A DNA stretch of 64,000 nucleotides from Mycteria americana (Eukaryota; Chordata; Aves; Ciconiiformes; Ciconiidae), in NCBI RefSeq assembly GCF_035582795.1, contig NW_027445626.1, positions 1,550,001 through 1,614,000 on the forward strand, in the 5' to 3' direction. Under the pieces are notes generated by a model. The model ran no database searches and was not told where the DNA came from. It was given only the letters and a program-made list of their open reading frames with translations. Numbering within the stretch: position 1 is the stretch's first letter; every line of letters begins with the position of its first letter. This document shows, in pieces, positions 30,738 through 55,323 of the stretch. The position numbers were made by a program, and so were the translations under genes.

Positions 30738-32639
30738 TTGTGATCCACCAGGAATAATCAGGTTGTGGTTGTGTCAAGTGTGGACAACTCGTAAGTGCAT
30801 ATTTTGTGTGCCAGGCATATCTTTACAAGTGCAGAATCTTGGGAGTGTTTGGGGAATGAGAAGTGGGAGAAGAGCATTTGTGTCTTAAAGAAGGATAGGT
30901 CCGGTGTTGAAGAGTGTAAAAACATTCCCTGCCTTTCTTCTTTCTTTCAAGTAGACACAACTGGGATGCTGCAAGCGGGAGCTGTTGAAATGCCACACCT
31001 GCCCAGGAGTGGGAGAAAACTTACTCTAGACATGCTGATTTCTCTTCCTTTACCCAGCCAAGCTTGAGGGGTGGGATTGTTGCATGTCTGGGATTCCTTA
31101 GGGCATTTCCAGATTGGCAGTGAGAAGTGGGCAGCTGACTCAAGCCCTTCCACTGGGCATGTCTAAATGCGCGTAGGTGAATCCCATCCCTCGTGTTCTC
31201 TACCCTTTCTAACAGAGGAAAACTGTGAAAGCTAGTCTGATAGGGTCAGCCCCTCAGGAAAAAAAGTAGATCTTTCCACAGAAGAAACATACACAAGCTG
31301 GGTCTCATTTTCCCCATTTTTTAGACATAGAAATCATTACTTCCCCATTCTTTCCTTCTCATAATCTGACCCCCCCTCCAACAATGTCATTACTTATTTG
31401 TTTCCCACTGGCTGACTTAGATATTGCAAACTGAGTCCTCCTATTTTCTTCTTTCTTGCAAAATAGAGCAAGGTGAGCTCATGGGACATGACTGAGCACA
31501 TCCAGCCCCAGCAGCGGGCTTTCCCCATTTCCTCGGCGGATGCATGTGCACAAGATGGAAATGTTTCCATCATGCTTGATTTGCGCAAGGGCCCTGACAT
31601 ACTCCCACAACACACTTATTCCACTTCCACCCACACACATCAACTCCTTCCCACTTCCAGGCTCAAATCGTGGTTGCAAGAATTTGCTGCACTTCAGAAA
31701 AGGCCTGGAGCTTCGTGGATCTTCCTAGTGCTGATGGCAATCTTCCTGGCTCCCTCCAGATCTGATGGGGAGACTTCCTTCCTGTAAGAAGGGCTTTATG
31801 ACAAACTTTTATGAAGTGTTTGTCTTTCTGTGATTCTGATGTGTGGACAGAGTAGACACAGAAAAGAAAGATGTGCACCAAAATGGATGCTGAGTGAAGT
31901 GCCAGTAAGAACCAGGTGAGATACCCCCATGGCTGTGGCTTCCTGGCAAAAAGTGTGTCCCGAGAAGGCATCCAAGCTCTGCCACTGTGGAGTGGGGAAT
32001 CAGCAGTGTCCATGCCAGCTGGGGATGCAACCAGTGACTTTTCAAAGACCACCCTTCATCTGAACTGCTTTAGAGTTGTCCTTGAGGATGGGGTATGATG
32101 GCTTACATTGCAACTACTGATTGAACTGGCATTGCCCAGAGTGGCTATCACAGATGCAAACTGCTATGTTGCAGCTATTGAGATTTAGGCAGAGTCATGT
32201 TGGCGGGTTGTTTGTAGGTTGCTTTGTGTTGCTTTTTCTTCTTTTTTAGATACTGATCGTCTTAGGGAAATCACCCAAGCACCTGAAGGATTGTTGAAGG
32301 TTTACTGCCAGAAGCCCCAGCCAATGTGCATCTCAAGAAATGAGATGCCAGAGGCCAAGGGGGGGAGGATGGTTTGGGCACTGTCCTGGGATGTGGGAAA
32401 CGGAAACGTGCTCCCCTCTCCCTGACACCTTGCCCCCAGTGAGGGCTGTGAGGAACTCTGCCAACTAGAGTTCCTCTGAAGTCACAGGGGTGTCAGGTAA
32501 CCTACATCTAACTGCAGCCAATGTGGTCCTGACAGCTCAGCATTGGATTTTCCATTTGAGCCCAAGGAGTAGTTTCTTTTTGAACTAGAGAGGAGTAGTT
32601 TCTTTTTGAACCAAAGGTGGCCAATGGACCACCGTTAGT
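30738..32639. other. Intergenic, no gene seen
   Basis: No exon or known repeat recognised. A 20-nt phrase (AGGAGTAGTTTCTTTTTGAA) is present twice in tandem at about 32,564 and 32,592. Confidence 0.45.
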
Positions 32640-34562
32640 GCGATGGCACGTGGAGGAGGAGGAGGTGAGGTAGGAGGCAAGAGGAGGCAAGAGCAGAAAT
32701 CTGGAGGAGGTGTAGGAGAAGGCACCAGGAGACAATAAGAGGAAAGAGGAGGCAAGAAGAGGAGGAAGCAACAGGATGCAACAGTAGGAGGAAAAAGGAA
32801 GAGGAGGCAAGAGGGGAAAAAAGGGAGCTCAGGAGGCAACAGGAGGCAAAAAAAGGAGCAGGAGGAGGAGGAGAATGCACCAAGAGGCAAAAGGAGGCCG
32901 CAGGGGGAGGAGGAGGCAACAGGAGTCGCCTCTTGTTTCCTTGTCCTCCTTTTGCCTCCTGTTGCCTCCTCCTCCTCCTCTTGCCTCATATTGTCTCCTC
33001 CTTCTGGTACCTCCTGTTGCTTCCTCCTGCTCCTCCTCCTCCTCAACCCCCTGTGCCTCCTCTTCCTCCTTCTGTTGCCTTCCCTTGCCTCCTCTTGCCT
33101 TCTTTTCCGCATCCTGTTCCTATTGCCTTTTCTTGTCCCAATGTTGCATCCTAGGCCTCTTCTTCCTTTTGGCTCCTCATGCCTCCTGTTCCCTCCTCCT
33201 CCTCTCCTCCTCTTCCTCCTCCTTTTCTTCCTCCTCCACCTCCTCCTCCTCCTCCTTCTCTTCTCCTCCTCTTCCTTTTCCCCTTCCTCCTCTTACGCTT
33301 CCTTCTCTTACTGTTGCCTCCTCTTGCCTCTTCTTGCCTCCTCCTCCTTCTCTTCCTCCTCTTGTGGCCTCCTGTTGCCCCACCATCCTGTTGCCCCTAC
33401 TGCCTCCTCCTTCTCCTGCTCTTCTTGCCTTTTCCTCCTCATCATCCATTTCCTCTTGCCTCCTCTTTCCTCCCCTTCTTCCTCCTCCTCTTCCCTGCTC
33501 TGCCTCCTTTTACCTCCCTCTCTTTCTCCTGATGGTGCATCCTGTTGCCTCCAGCAGACTCCTTTTCCTCCTCTTGCTCTTACCTCTTGTTCCTCATTGT
33601 TGCCTCCTCCTCTCCTCCACCTCCTTCTCCTCCACATACTCCTCCTCATCCTGTTGTCTCCTCTTGCCACTTGCTTTGACCTTTCCTAATTCTCCTCCTC
33701 CTCCTCTTCTTCCTGCTCTGCCTAGTACCTTCTTTGTCTTCCTCCTCCTTTTGCCTACTGTTCCTTCCTCCTTCTTTTCCTCCTCTTCTTGCTTCCTTCT
33801 GTTGCCTCTACTTGCCTCCTCCTTTTGTTGCCTCCTCCTGCTGTGTCCTCCTGTTACCACCTGTTGCCTCCTCCTTCCCTTCCTTCTCCTCTTCCTATTG
33901 CCTCCTCCCACTCCTTTTGCCTTCTGTTGCCTCCTCTTCCTCCTCTTGCCTCCTGTTTCCATTTGTTGCCTCCTTCTCTCCTGCTCCTGGTGCCTCCTCT
34001 TGCCTCTTCCTCCTCCTCCTCCTCTTGCCTTCTCCTATTCTCTCCATCTCCTTCTCCTCCTGCTTTTCCCTCCTCTTTTGTCCTCTTGACACCTCCTCTT
34101 CCTCCTGTTGCCTTCTGTTTCCTTTTCCTCCTCCTGTTGCATCTGGGGACCTTCTCTTTTTCCTCCTTGTCCTCTTGTCTCAAGTGCCCGCCTCTTGCCT
34201 CCTTTTGCTTCCACCTCCTCCTCTTAACTCCATTGGCCTCCTGTTGCGTCTTCCTCCTCCTCCTCTTTCCTCCTCTTGTGTCCTTTACGTCCTGCTATGT
34301 CCATCTCCATTTCCCTCCTCTTGCCTCCTTTTGCCTGCTCTTGCCTCTTATTGCCTCATTCTCCATTTGTGTCCCATTGCCTCCTCTTCCTGTTGACTCC
34401 TCCTCCTCCTCCTTTGCTTGTGGCCTCCTGTTGACTCCTCCTCCTCCTGGTGCCTCCTCTTGCCTCCTCCTCTTTTTAATCCTGTTGCTTCTGTTGCATC
34501 CTTGTCCTCCTCTTGCCTCCTCCTTCTTCTGCTGCCTCCTCTTGCCTCTTTCTTCTTTTGGA
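32640..34562. repeat. Long purine/pyrimidine tract with strand switch
   Basis: About 290 bp of nearly pure purine on plus (GGAGGCAAGAGGAGGCAAGAG-like units) changes at about 32,926 to about 1.6 kb of nearly pure pyrimidine (CTCTTGCCTCCTCCTCCTC-like units). A perfect 20-nt inverted repeat (32,906-32,925 and 32,956-32,975) sits at the switch. The long Ser/Leu/Pro open frames here are composition artefacts. Confidence 0.9.
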
Positions 34563-34983
34563 AGAGGCTGAGGTACTGAATGCCTTCTTCACCTCCTCTT
34601 TTACTAGCAAGACCAGCCTTCAGGAATACCAGGTGCCAGAGATGAGGGGGGCAAGTCTGGAGCCAGGCAGACATAGCCCTGCTGGAAGAGGATCAGGTCA
34701 GGGAATTCTTACGCAAACTGGACATACAGAAGTCCACGGGCCCTGATGGGATGCACCCATGAGTGCTGAGGGAGCTGGCAGATGGCATTGCGAGGACACT
34801 CCCAAGAATCTTTTACCGAGCATTGAGATGGGGATGTGCCCGAAGACTGGAAGAAATCAAATGTCACTGCTATTTTCAAGAAGGGCAAGAAGAGGACCTG
34901 GGGAACTAGAGGCCAGTCAGCCTCTCCTCGAGCCCTGGGAAGGTGATAGAGCAGCTAATCGTGGGAAATATTTCCAGGTACAT
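34563..34983 (+). mobile_element. CR1 LINE fragment (reverse transcriptase start)
   Basis: The plus strand reads AEVLNAFFTSSFTSKTSLQ, PDGMHP, VLRELADGIART and PVSLSSSPGKVIEQLIVG, the standard CR1 order before the RT core. It stops abruptly at the LTR fossil. Confidence 0.8.
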
Positions 34984-35920
34984 TGTGCTGGTTTTGGCTG
35001 GGACGGAGTTAATTTTCTGCATAGCAGCCCGTATGGTGCCATGTTTGGGATTTGTGACCAACGCAGTGTTTATAATACACCAGTGTTGTAGCTATTTGCG
35101 GAAGAGTGCTTTCACAGCATCAAGGCCTTCTCTCTTGCTCTCTCTTCCTCCCCAGCAACTAGGCTGGATCTCTTGATGAGGGAGGACCAGGGGTCGTCAT
35201 TTAGCAAGGCAAAGTTTTACACAGTGCACTGGTGTCCATGTCCAGGTTTTGGTAGGAAGGAGGCTGCACGTGTGACCTCTGTGAGAGAAGACCAAGGGCT
35301 GCCTCCATGCCAGACAGGGCTGGGTCCAGACAGCTCCAAAATAGACCCACCGCTGGCCAAAACTGAGCCCAGCAACAAAGCTGGTGGAACTGGTGTGAAA
35401 ATGTGTTTAAGAAGGGGAAAAATTGCCAGACTGGGATAGGAGTTAGGGGGAAAAAAAAGTGTGAGAAACAGCCCTGCAAACACCACGGTCGGGGAAGAAG
35501 GAGGAGAACCACCCCCTTGGTGGTCCAGGCACCAGAGCAGATATTCCCCTGCAGCCCATGGAGAATACCACAGCACAGCAGGTATTTTCCTGCAGCCTAT
35601 GGAGAAGACCATGGTGGAGAATGTAAGCCCTGCAGTCCGTGGAGGACACAATGCTGGAGAAGTTGGGTAATTCCTGAAAGAACTGTGGCCTGTGGGGAGC
35701 CCCCAGTGGAGCAGGTTCATCTTGAAGGACTGCAGCCTGTAGTAGGGACCCCATGGGAAAAGTGTTAGAAGGAAGGAGCAGCAGGCAGGAAGTGTTCTGG
35801 ACTGACCACAACCCCCATTCCCCATGGCCTAACGCTGCTCAGAGGGGAGGAGGTAGAAGAGTTGGGAATAAAGGAGTGAAGCTGAGCTGGGGAAAAAAGG
35901 GTGGGGAGGAGGCCTTCCAT
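34984..35920 (+). mobile_element. Avian ERVL-type LTR element fragment, other arm (fossil)
   Basis: The counterpart of 9,180-10,030, in plus orientation. Here the LTR start (TGTGCTGGTTTTGGCTGGG) is kept, followed by more LTR and leader sequence. Broken, non-coding and older than the duplication of the arms. Confidence 0.6.
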
Positions 35921-36240
35921 GGGGAAGGAGATAAGGTCTTCCAACAGCCCCACACTTCTTCCACCCTCAGCCGTTGCAGTTACAAGTGCCTGGCCGGCCC
36001 ACCTGCTTTGCCACTGTCACGTTTGGACTGAAGTCCCACACAGATTTTGGCATGCCTAGTGTAAGCTGGCCTCCACCCAAATCTGGAGCCCACCTGGCCA
36101 TGGAGGCAGGGAGAGGACAGGTCCCTCTGCCCAGGGCCAGGAACAGCTCTTCCCTGAGACCCTCCCCAAGGAATGCTCCTCATGTGTGTCAGCCTGTGGC
36201 CTGGCAGGGATGGAATTGGGACAAGGGCTGCTGGGGCAGG

Positions 36241-36313
36241 GCTGAAGTACCGCAGCTGGCAGAGCATTAGACTGAACATCTAAAGGTCCTTGGTTCAACC
36301 CTGGGCTGATACA
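36241..36313 (+). pseudogene. tRNA-Phe-like relic, other arm
   Basis: The counterpart of 8,778-8,850. Beyond the bad acceptor stem the D stem is also lost here (GCTC has become CCGC), so it is clearly dead. Confidence 0.65.
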
Positions 36314-38214
36314 GTGGTATCCTTGCTCAGTTTTTTGCAGAGCCTGCCTGCTTCTTCCAGCCTACCCTGTCCTCCTTGCTCCTTCTCCTCTTGCCAGAGC
36401 ACTGCCCCTGCACTGTAGCTGCAGATCTGCAGGTTAGAAGGAGCCTTCCTCTTGCTACAAAAGTCCCCAGCCTTCCCCTCAACAGGACTCTCCATTCAGT
36501 GCTTCTTTGGGGTGCTCTCCATCTGTCCCTCCTTCCCTGCTCCACAGCAATTGGCACCTTTCCTTTGTGGGGTCTCTGCAAAGACCTTGTCTCTCTCCTC
36601 CTTGTCATTCTTGATGGTGCACAGACTGCTCCCATCCTCACACACATCGTGCACCTGGACCACAGCTTGCAGACCAGAGCATACTGCCCATGGGGGAGGC
36701 CACTGTCCCCCCAGTCCCAAGGAGAGGCACTCCCTGAGCTGAGGCCTGAATGGCAGCACCCTCCCTCCAGAGGTCTGTCACAGCGAGACCTCTGATGTGT
36801 CAAGGACAGCTGGCAAAGCCGTGCCCAAATAGACTCACCCACCAGACTGCACTGGCTAGAGCAGCTGCAGCCCCTCACAGCCATCAGTCCCTGCACAGAG
36901 GAAGAAAGACCTGCTCATGAGCTCCAACAAGCTGCTGGGCTCCCCTCTTGCAACCTCTTGCTGCTACAGAGCCCTGCTCGCCCCTCAGGAACACAGTGAC
37001 AGCTGTGACCCAGCACATCTCCCTCTGTCTCCAGCCTCAGCCTCTCCCCAGTCAGGGCAAGGAATGGCACATACTGGACTACAGTCGCACAGCAACGTGC
37101 ATGTTCTAACCCTGTGCAGTTCTGCTGCATAGTAGCTGGCTCCTTAGGGATGCACGTGCAGAAAAGTTCGGCTTTTGTTGTGACTGAGCGCATGTGAGAG
37201 GTGGTGAGAGGGAGAGACTGTCTGTCCAAGCACAGTTACTGTCTTGTCAGCTTTGAGCACGAGCTTGAACATGCTTGGCCGCATAGGTAGTGCCTGCAGG
37301 ATAATCACTGCTCCAGAAGAGTCCTTCTAGGCCTTTGTTGAGCAAGAACGGGAGAGTCATTGCTGAGGATGGGTTTTGGGGTCATGTGTTCAAAGCAGAA
37401 GATGTGAGCAGTCCATCCCCTTAACTCCACTCAACCACTCCAGAAATTCACAGGCACTGTGGTCTGCTTTTGATTCCCCCAAACCCTCTCTGCCAGGCAG
37501 GGGCTCAGCAGAGAAAAAATCTATGGTATGGAATTGGGCAACACAATTGTCAAAGCTGTGCCACCATGAGGACACCATCCCTGCATGTGGTCAAAGCATC
37601 AGCCTTTGAGTTACCAGCTGAACACACTCACCCACCCTGCCACAGAGACCCCAGCCAGGGCTGTCCCAGGGCACTGCTTTGCTGCCAGGACAGTCATCAG
37701 TGCTGAAGGAATGGGAAGGTCCCTGAGCCCAACCCACATGCCCAGCCCCATGGAGATGGAAGCCTGCTCTTCAAGTCACCTCCAGGGATGCTGGGGAACA
37801 GAGGGCTGCAGGGGGAGGCCTGGAGCCTGGAGGAGCGGGTATAAGATTTCTGCCACCACGTCCCCTCCACAGCATGTCCTGGGATGCCACCGGAGCCTGC
37901 GGGCACTTCACCCCAGGCAGGGCATTTCCCTCACCCTGTTGCACTGCTCCTGCTGTGGAGTTGGGGACAGATGTGGCACAGAGGGGTGTTGCCCTGGGTG
38001 GCAGAGGAGGCTCAGGGGAAGGGGTTTTCTCCTCTCCATCGACCCATCCCGCAGTGGGCCAGAGCGTGGGAGCAGCACCTGCAGCAAGAGCCTCCTTCTG
38101 CCCCATTGCCCTGCAGAGGCGTTGAGGGTCCCTGGGCACACAGGGGACAACAGGACAGTGCTCATCAAGGACACAACACGGGAGGAGAGTGTCTCTCCTG
38201 CTGGCAGGTGTCAA

Positions 38215-38286
38215 GGGGATGTAGCTCAGTGGCAGAGTGCCTGCTTCGCATGTGGGAGGTCCTGGGTTCAATCCCCAGCATCTCCA
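38215..38286 (+). tRNA. tRNA-Ala (anticodon CGC)
   Basis: A 72-nt cloverleaf as in the left arm, with GGGGATG/CATCTCC and the G3-U70 alanine pair, and a TTTT stop about 8 nt after the end. Two bases differ from the left copy: the D stem ends GAGT (G-U pair), and the anticodon loop is TTCGCAT, giving CGC instead of TGC. Both anticodons read alanine codons. Confidence 0.85.
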
Positions 38287-38713
38287 GGGGTGCTTTTGCC
38301 CTGACTCCCCAGCTTCAGGCAGGCTCGGGCTGGAGCCCATGGAACAGCCCCTGGAGACTGGCGTCCTGGCAGAGCATGAGGAGAGGGAATCTCAGCCCGT
38401 GTGTCCCAGAAAGTGGCTCTGCACCCTGTGCTGGGGCAGTGGGGAGCAGAGCTGCATCCTCACCATTGTGGGAGGTAATCCGTGGGCCATGATCCCGCCT
38501 GGGGATGGCTGGGGTGTTTTGGGGTGAGCAGCAGGATTATTCCCCAGGGACCATGGGCTCTCGCAGCCCCACAGCCTGACCCCAAGCCTGCTGTCCCTGA
38601 GATGTGCCCCTTGCCTACCACTGTGTCATCGTTCTCTGCTCCCCCTCATCAGCCTCAGGGAGGTGACCCAACACCTGGGCAGGCCCAGCTCTGGGTCAAA
38701 GCCCTCAGAGACT

Positions 38714-38719
38714 TTTAAT
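38714..38719 (-). promoter_or_regulatory. ATTAAA polyadenylation signal, right receptor gene
   Basis: ATTAAA on the minus strand about 100 nt past the stop codon, at the same spacing as in the left copy. Confidence 0.6.
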
Positions 38720-38820
38720 AAGAACCAATATGGACGCACAGTGTAAAAGCGGGAATAAAAATAGAGGAAACTGCAGGCGGTTTCTGCTGCCCGTGGTAAA
38801 GGGAGATGTTTCCCTGGTGC

Positions 38821-51424
<12,604 letters not shown>

Positions 51425-51514
51425 CCTGAGCCTCCTGCCCTGCCAGCACATCCCTGCTCTGCCACACTCCCTGCCACGGCTCCTGGGGACTCCTGGGGAC
51501 AATGACGACAGCAG

Positions 51515-51565
51515 GGCAATATATCTCTGCAGATGCCAGCCCAGCTACAGGACGAGCCAATCAAA
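51515..51565 (-). promoter_or_regulatory. Putative core promoter of the complete receptor gene
   Basis: On the minus strand, an inverted CCAAT (plus CCAAT at 51,557-51,561) is followed 35 bp later by GATATATT (51,518-51,525), about 95 nt before the start codon. Spacing suits a TATA-type promoter with a short leader. No transcript evidence. Confidence 0.4.
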
Positions 51566-51669
51566 GCAGCAGGGCCTTTTTCGACATTATCGGGAGCTAT
51601 CTCCCCTCCGACACAGCCCGGCCCTCCAATGAACTTCTCCAGCGCCATTCATGACCATATATGAGAGAC

Positions 51670-52489
51670 GGCTCTGCTACAGGTGTCACGTCACTTTGGT
51701 GGGGGGCCGTCACAGGACAGGGCTGCTTGTGTGGGGGTAAATGGATATTTCACCCCCTCAACCCTGCTTTCTCAACCAGGAGCACTGAGTGTCTCTTATG
51801 ACAGGCATACCCAAGAGCCCAAGGTGAGAGTGTCCAGCCACCCTCGTGCCGTGGGAAGCACAGGGCTGGGGCTGCGCCGGAGGCTGTGTCAGGAAGGGAA
51901 GGAAACAGCCCCTGTCCCTGCTACAGACCCCGCTGTGCTGGGAGCAGCAGCTGGGAAAGGGCCTTAGCCCAGGCCAGAGCCCTGTCCCAGGAGTGCTGGC
52001 TCACCCGTCCTTCCCTGGAGAGCCCCATGGAAGGTCCCTCGCAGGAGCCGGAGCTGGGACATGTCCCTGCCCTGGCAGCAGACGTGCAGCCCAGAGGCTC
52101 AGACAGATCCCTGACTGTCAGCGTGTCACCGAGGGGCCGTTATTCCCCGCGGGCGCATCGGGAGCTCCAGCCTGCAGGTGCACAAACCACAGCCCACGTG
52201 GCCTCGCAGCACTCCCCACGCTCCCCCCACAGCGCCCAGGCAGGAAGTCTGTGGTTTGCTCCTGGCGCCGTGCCCAGGCACATCCCTGCGGGGTCCCCGA
52301 GCCACCCCCACCCCGACTGCTCCAGCCAGGGCTGCAGGGGCTGCTCCTTTGGCCTCGCAGGCACGGGGCCAGGCAGCTCCTTCGTCCGTGAAGCCCTTGT
52401 GACAGCACACGGCCGCTGTGCACCGAGCCCCACAGCCATGGGGTGCCATCGGTGATGTGACCACTGTCACTGCTGTTTGCTCATGGGTT
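51670..52489. other. Upstream region of the receptor gene, no gene seen
   Basis: GC-rich and without recognisable exons. A CACGTCAC phrase at about 51,687 resembles a CRE-type site. Confidence 0.4.
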
Positions 52490-52960
52490 ATCCTGACAGT
52501 GACCTCACACCCTCCTACTGCTGGCACTGTGTGTGCATGAGTTACAGTGTCACACGTGTGTGCGGTGTATGGACTTCTGCTCCTGATGTTTCTTCCAAAA
52601 AGCCATATTTGGGCATGGTCGAAATATTGTTTTGGTGACATCAGAAGCACCTACAGAAGCTATGTGCCAGCTCCTGGCCTACCAGCTACTCAGGCAGCAG
52701 TGACATCACAAGCTCATGCACAGCCCCTGGCCTATCTGCTACTCAGCCACAGAGGATGTCATAGCATCTACCTCTGATATTGGCCTGCTCCCGGCCTATC
52801 GGCCATTCAGGCACCAATGACCTCAAAACCACCTACAGAAACTATGGGCCTGCTCCTGCCCTCCCAGCTCCTCAGGCAGCAGTGACATTAGAAGAAGCAC
52901 CTACACATGCCATGGGCCTACTCCAGGCTTATGAGCTACTCAGACATGACATGAGATACA
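52490..52960 (-). repeat. ~66-bp satellite block (second site)
   Basis: Five copies of a unit with GCTCCTGGCCTACCAGCTAC and CAGCAGTGACATCA start near 52,669, 52,723, 52,783, 52,849 and 52,919. In reverse complement the unit matches the satellite at 22,690-22,985. Confidence 0.65.
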
Positions 52961-52984
52961 TCAAAGACCAGAGACAACCATCCG

Positions 52985-53240
52985 CAACTCCAAAACCTTA
53001 GTGTTCCGCAAGGACTGGACATGATTGTCCCCAAAGTCCAAGGCCTAGACATTGCCCAAGGACTGGAGATGATTGTCCCCAAACCACAAGACCTTGGTGT
53101 CCCTCAAGGACCATTGGTGACCAACCCTAGACCCCTAGATCTTGGTGTTCATCAAGGACCATCAATGACCACCCCCAACACCAAGACCTTGATGTCGCTC
53201 AAACCCCAAGACTTTGGTGTCCCTCAAAGAGCAGCAATCA
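52985..53240 (+). repeat. ~50-bp minisatellite
   Basis: Repeats of CAAGACCTTGGTGTCCCTCA-like units followed by AAGGACCA and a GATTGTCCCC or GACCACCCCC stretch, about five copies. Confidence 0.7.
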
Positions 53241-53519
53241 TTTTCCCCATCACCCTGACTCCCCTAGACATTTTGGGGGTGCTGGTGGCCACCTGAGCAC
53301 CCTGTTTGTCCAGGACCCCACACCCCAGAGGACCACGGGCCATCCCACCACTGGGGGGGCGGGTACGGTATTTCACCCTGGGGTTTAATTGTCCCTGCCT
53401 GAAAAACCCCGTCAGCAAGAAGACCCGGGAAAGCAGGATCAAACTTTGGGCCCGGTCACTGTGACAGCCCCTGTCTGCTTCGGGGGATGCCCCCAGCCAG
53501 GTAGGGTGGGGTATCCCAC

Positions 53520-54165
53520 ACTTGTACCCCCTCGTTTGTACCCCCATTTATAGCCCCCACATTTATAGCCCTTCCATTTATCAGCCCCATTTATACCTCC
53601 CTAATTTATACCCCCTCTTTATGCTACCCATATACCCACCATGTATTACCCTCCCCATATATATATCACCCTATATACCCCCTATATACCTCTCCCTGTA
53701 TATACCCCCATATACACTCCTCCCCATTATACCCCTCCCAATATACAACCTTCCCCATATGTACCCCCCATTTATACCCCGATTTATACCCCCCTTTTTA
53801 AACATTTTACAACCTCATTTACAGCCCTCCCCATAGATACCCCCTATATACCCCTCCCCATTTATAGCCCCCATTTATACCCCCCTTTTTATAGCCCCTC
53901 AGTTATAACCCTATTTACACCCCTCCCCATATATATGCCCCTTATACACCCCCATATATATACTCTTTGTATATACCCCCATATATATACTCTCCATATA
54001 TACCCCCATATATACCCCTCCCCATTTATAATCTCCAAATATATCCCCATATATACAGTTTCCATATATACCCCTCCCCATATATACCCCCCCATATATA
54101 CCCCTCTCCATATATACCCCTCGCCATAGCTACCCCCTATATATACCCACCATTTACCCCCGCTC
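53520..54165 (+). repeat. AT/C-rich minisatellite (TATACCCCC-type)
   Basis: Dozens of degenerate 10-15 bp units, CCATTTATACCCC and CCATATATACCCC. The open frames here are composition artefacts. Confidence 0.85.
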
Positions 54166-54176
54166 CTGTCCTGCAG

Positions 54177-54222
54177 GTAGGTGGAAGTCCTTGGGGACCC
54201 CCCCTGTCGGGGGCGCTGCCAG
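54177..54222 (+). other. Possible small coding exon
   Basis: 46 bp between a perfect pyrimidine-rich acceptor (ctcctgtcctgcag) and a perfect gtgagt donor, separating two different minisatellites. In one frame it reads RWKSLGTPPVGGAA and would splice in phase 2 to the open frame at 55,324. The product is not recognised. Confidence 0.3.
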
Positions 54223-54294
54223 GTGAGTGTTTTGGGGGTTTCCTCGGGGGGTGGGGGGAACACCCCCTTGGACCCCCACGTTGCTCTGTGGAGC

Positions 54295-55230
54295 CCCCAA
54301 ACTACCCCAAAATTACACCAGGGGCCCCCAGACTACCCCCAGGGACCCTAAAACTGCCCCAGAGGCCCCCCTATTATCCCCAGGGAAGGTGAATTACACC
54401 CAGGGACACCCAAAAATGCCTCAGGGACCCTAAATTGCCCCCAGGCACCTCCAAACTGCCCCAGTGATGACAAAACTGTCCCAGGGATCCCCAGACTACC
54501 CCAGGGACCCCTCAACCTATACCAGGGACCCCCAAAATTACCCCCAGGAAGCCCAAACTGCCCCTGGGTCCCCCCAGCTTCCCCAAGGGACCCCCAACTA
54601 CCCCAGAGACCCCTAAAACTACCTCCAAGGACCTCCAACATCCCTAAGGACCCCCAAACTGCACCCAGGGACCTCCAACTGATTCCAAACTGCACCAGGG
54701 ACCCCCAAACTGCCCCTAAAGCTGCTTGAATTATCCCCAGGGACCCCCAAAACTACCCCAGGGATGCCTAAAACTGCCCCCAGGGACCCCCAAACTACCC
54801 CTAAGACCACTTGAATTGCTTTCAGGGAACCCAAATTACCTCAGGGACCCCAAAAACTATCCCTGTGGACCCTCAAACTACCCCACGAACTCCGCAACTG
54901 CCCCAGGAATCCCCACCTGTCCCAGGGACCTCAAAACTCCCCCGGGGCCCACCACTTTCTAGGGATGCCCAACATCTCCAGGGACACATAGATTTAACTA
55001 GGGACCCCCAGATTATCCCAGGGACCCCCAAACTACACCACAACCCCACAAACTGCTCCCAGGGACTCACAAATTACTCCCAGAAACCCCCAAAACTACA
55101 GCAGGGACCCATAACTTCCTCGCTGACCCCAAAACCACCTGCCATGGGACCCCAAACTGCCTCCATGGACCCAGAATTGCCCACAGGGAGACCAGGCCTG
55201 CCCCCAAGGACCACCAACTGATGCCCAACT
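54295..55230 (+). repeat. ~20-bp minisatellite (CAGGGACCCCCAAACTACCC-type)
   Basis: Some 40 degenerate units of about 20-25 bp fill this stretch. Such arrays are common in introns of GC-rich avian microchromosomes. Confidence 0.85.
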
Positions 55231-55323
55231 GCCCAGGGACACTCAACACGACCCCACCGATGCCCCAAATAGCCCCCATCACCCCCCAGCTCCTAGTGCC
55301 CCTACATCCCCTCCCTCTTCCAG

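Noticed and set aside
32875-34571. Several very long Ser/Leu/Pro-rich open frames, up to about 400 codons, with Lys/Arg/Glu-rich frames on the other strand
   Set aside because: They come from the purine/pyrimidine tract. All frames stay open because the repeat lacks stop triplets; there is no domain or sensible start.
53314-53500. A stretch with good acceptor and donor sites and a coding-like frame (YFTLGFNCPCLKNPVSKK)
   Set aside because: Every plus frame meets a stop before the donor, so it cannot be a single internal exon. Left unannotated.
53522-54129. Tyr/Pro/Ile-rich open frames
   Set aside because: They are translations of the TATACCCCC-type minisatellite.
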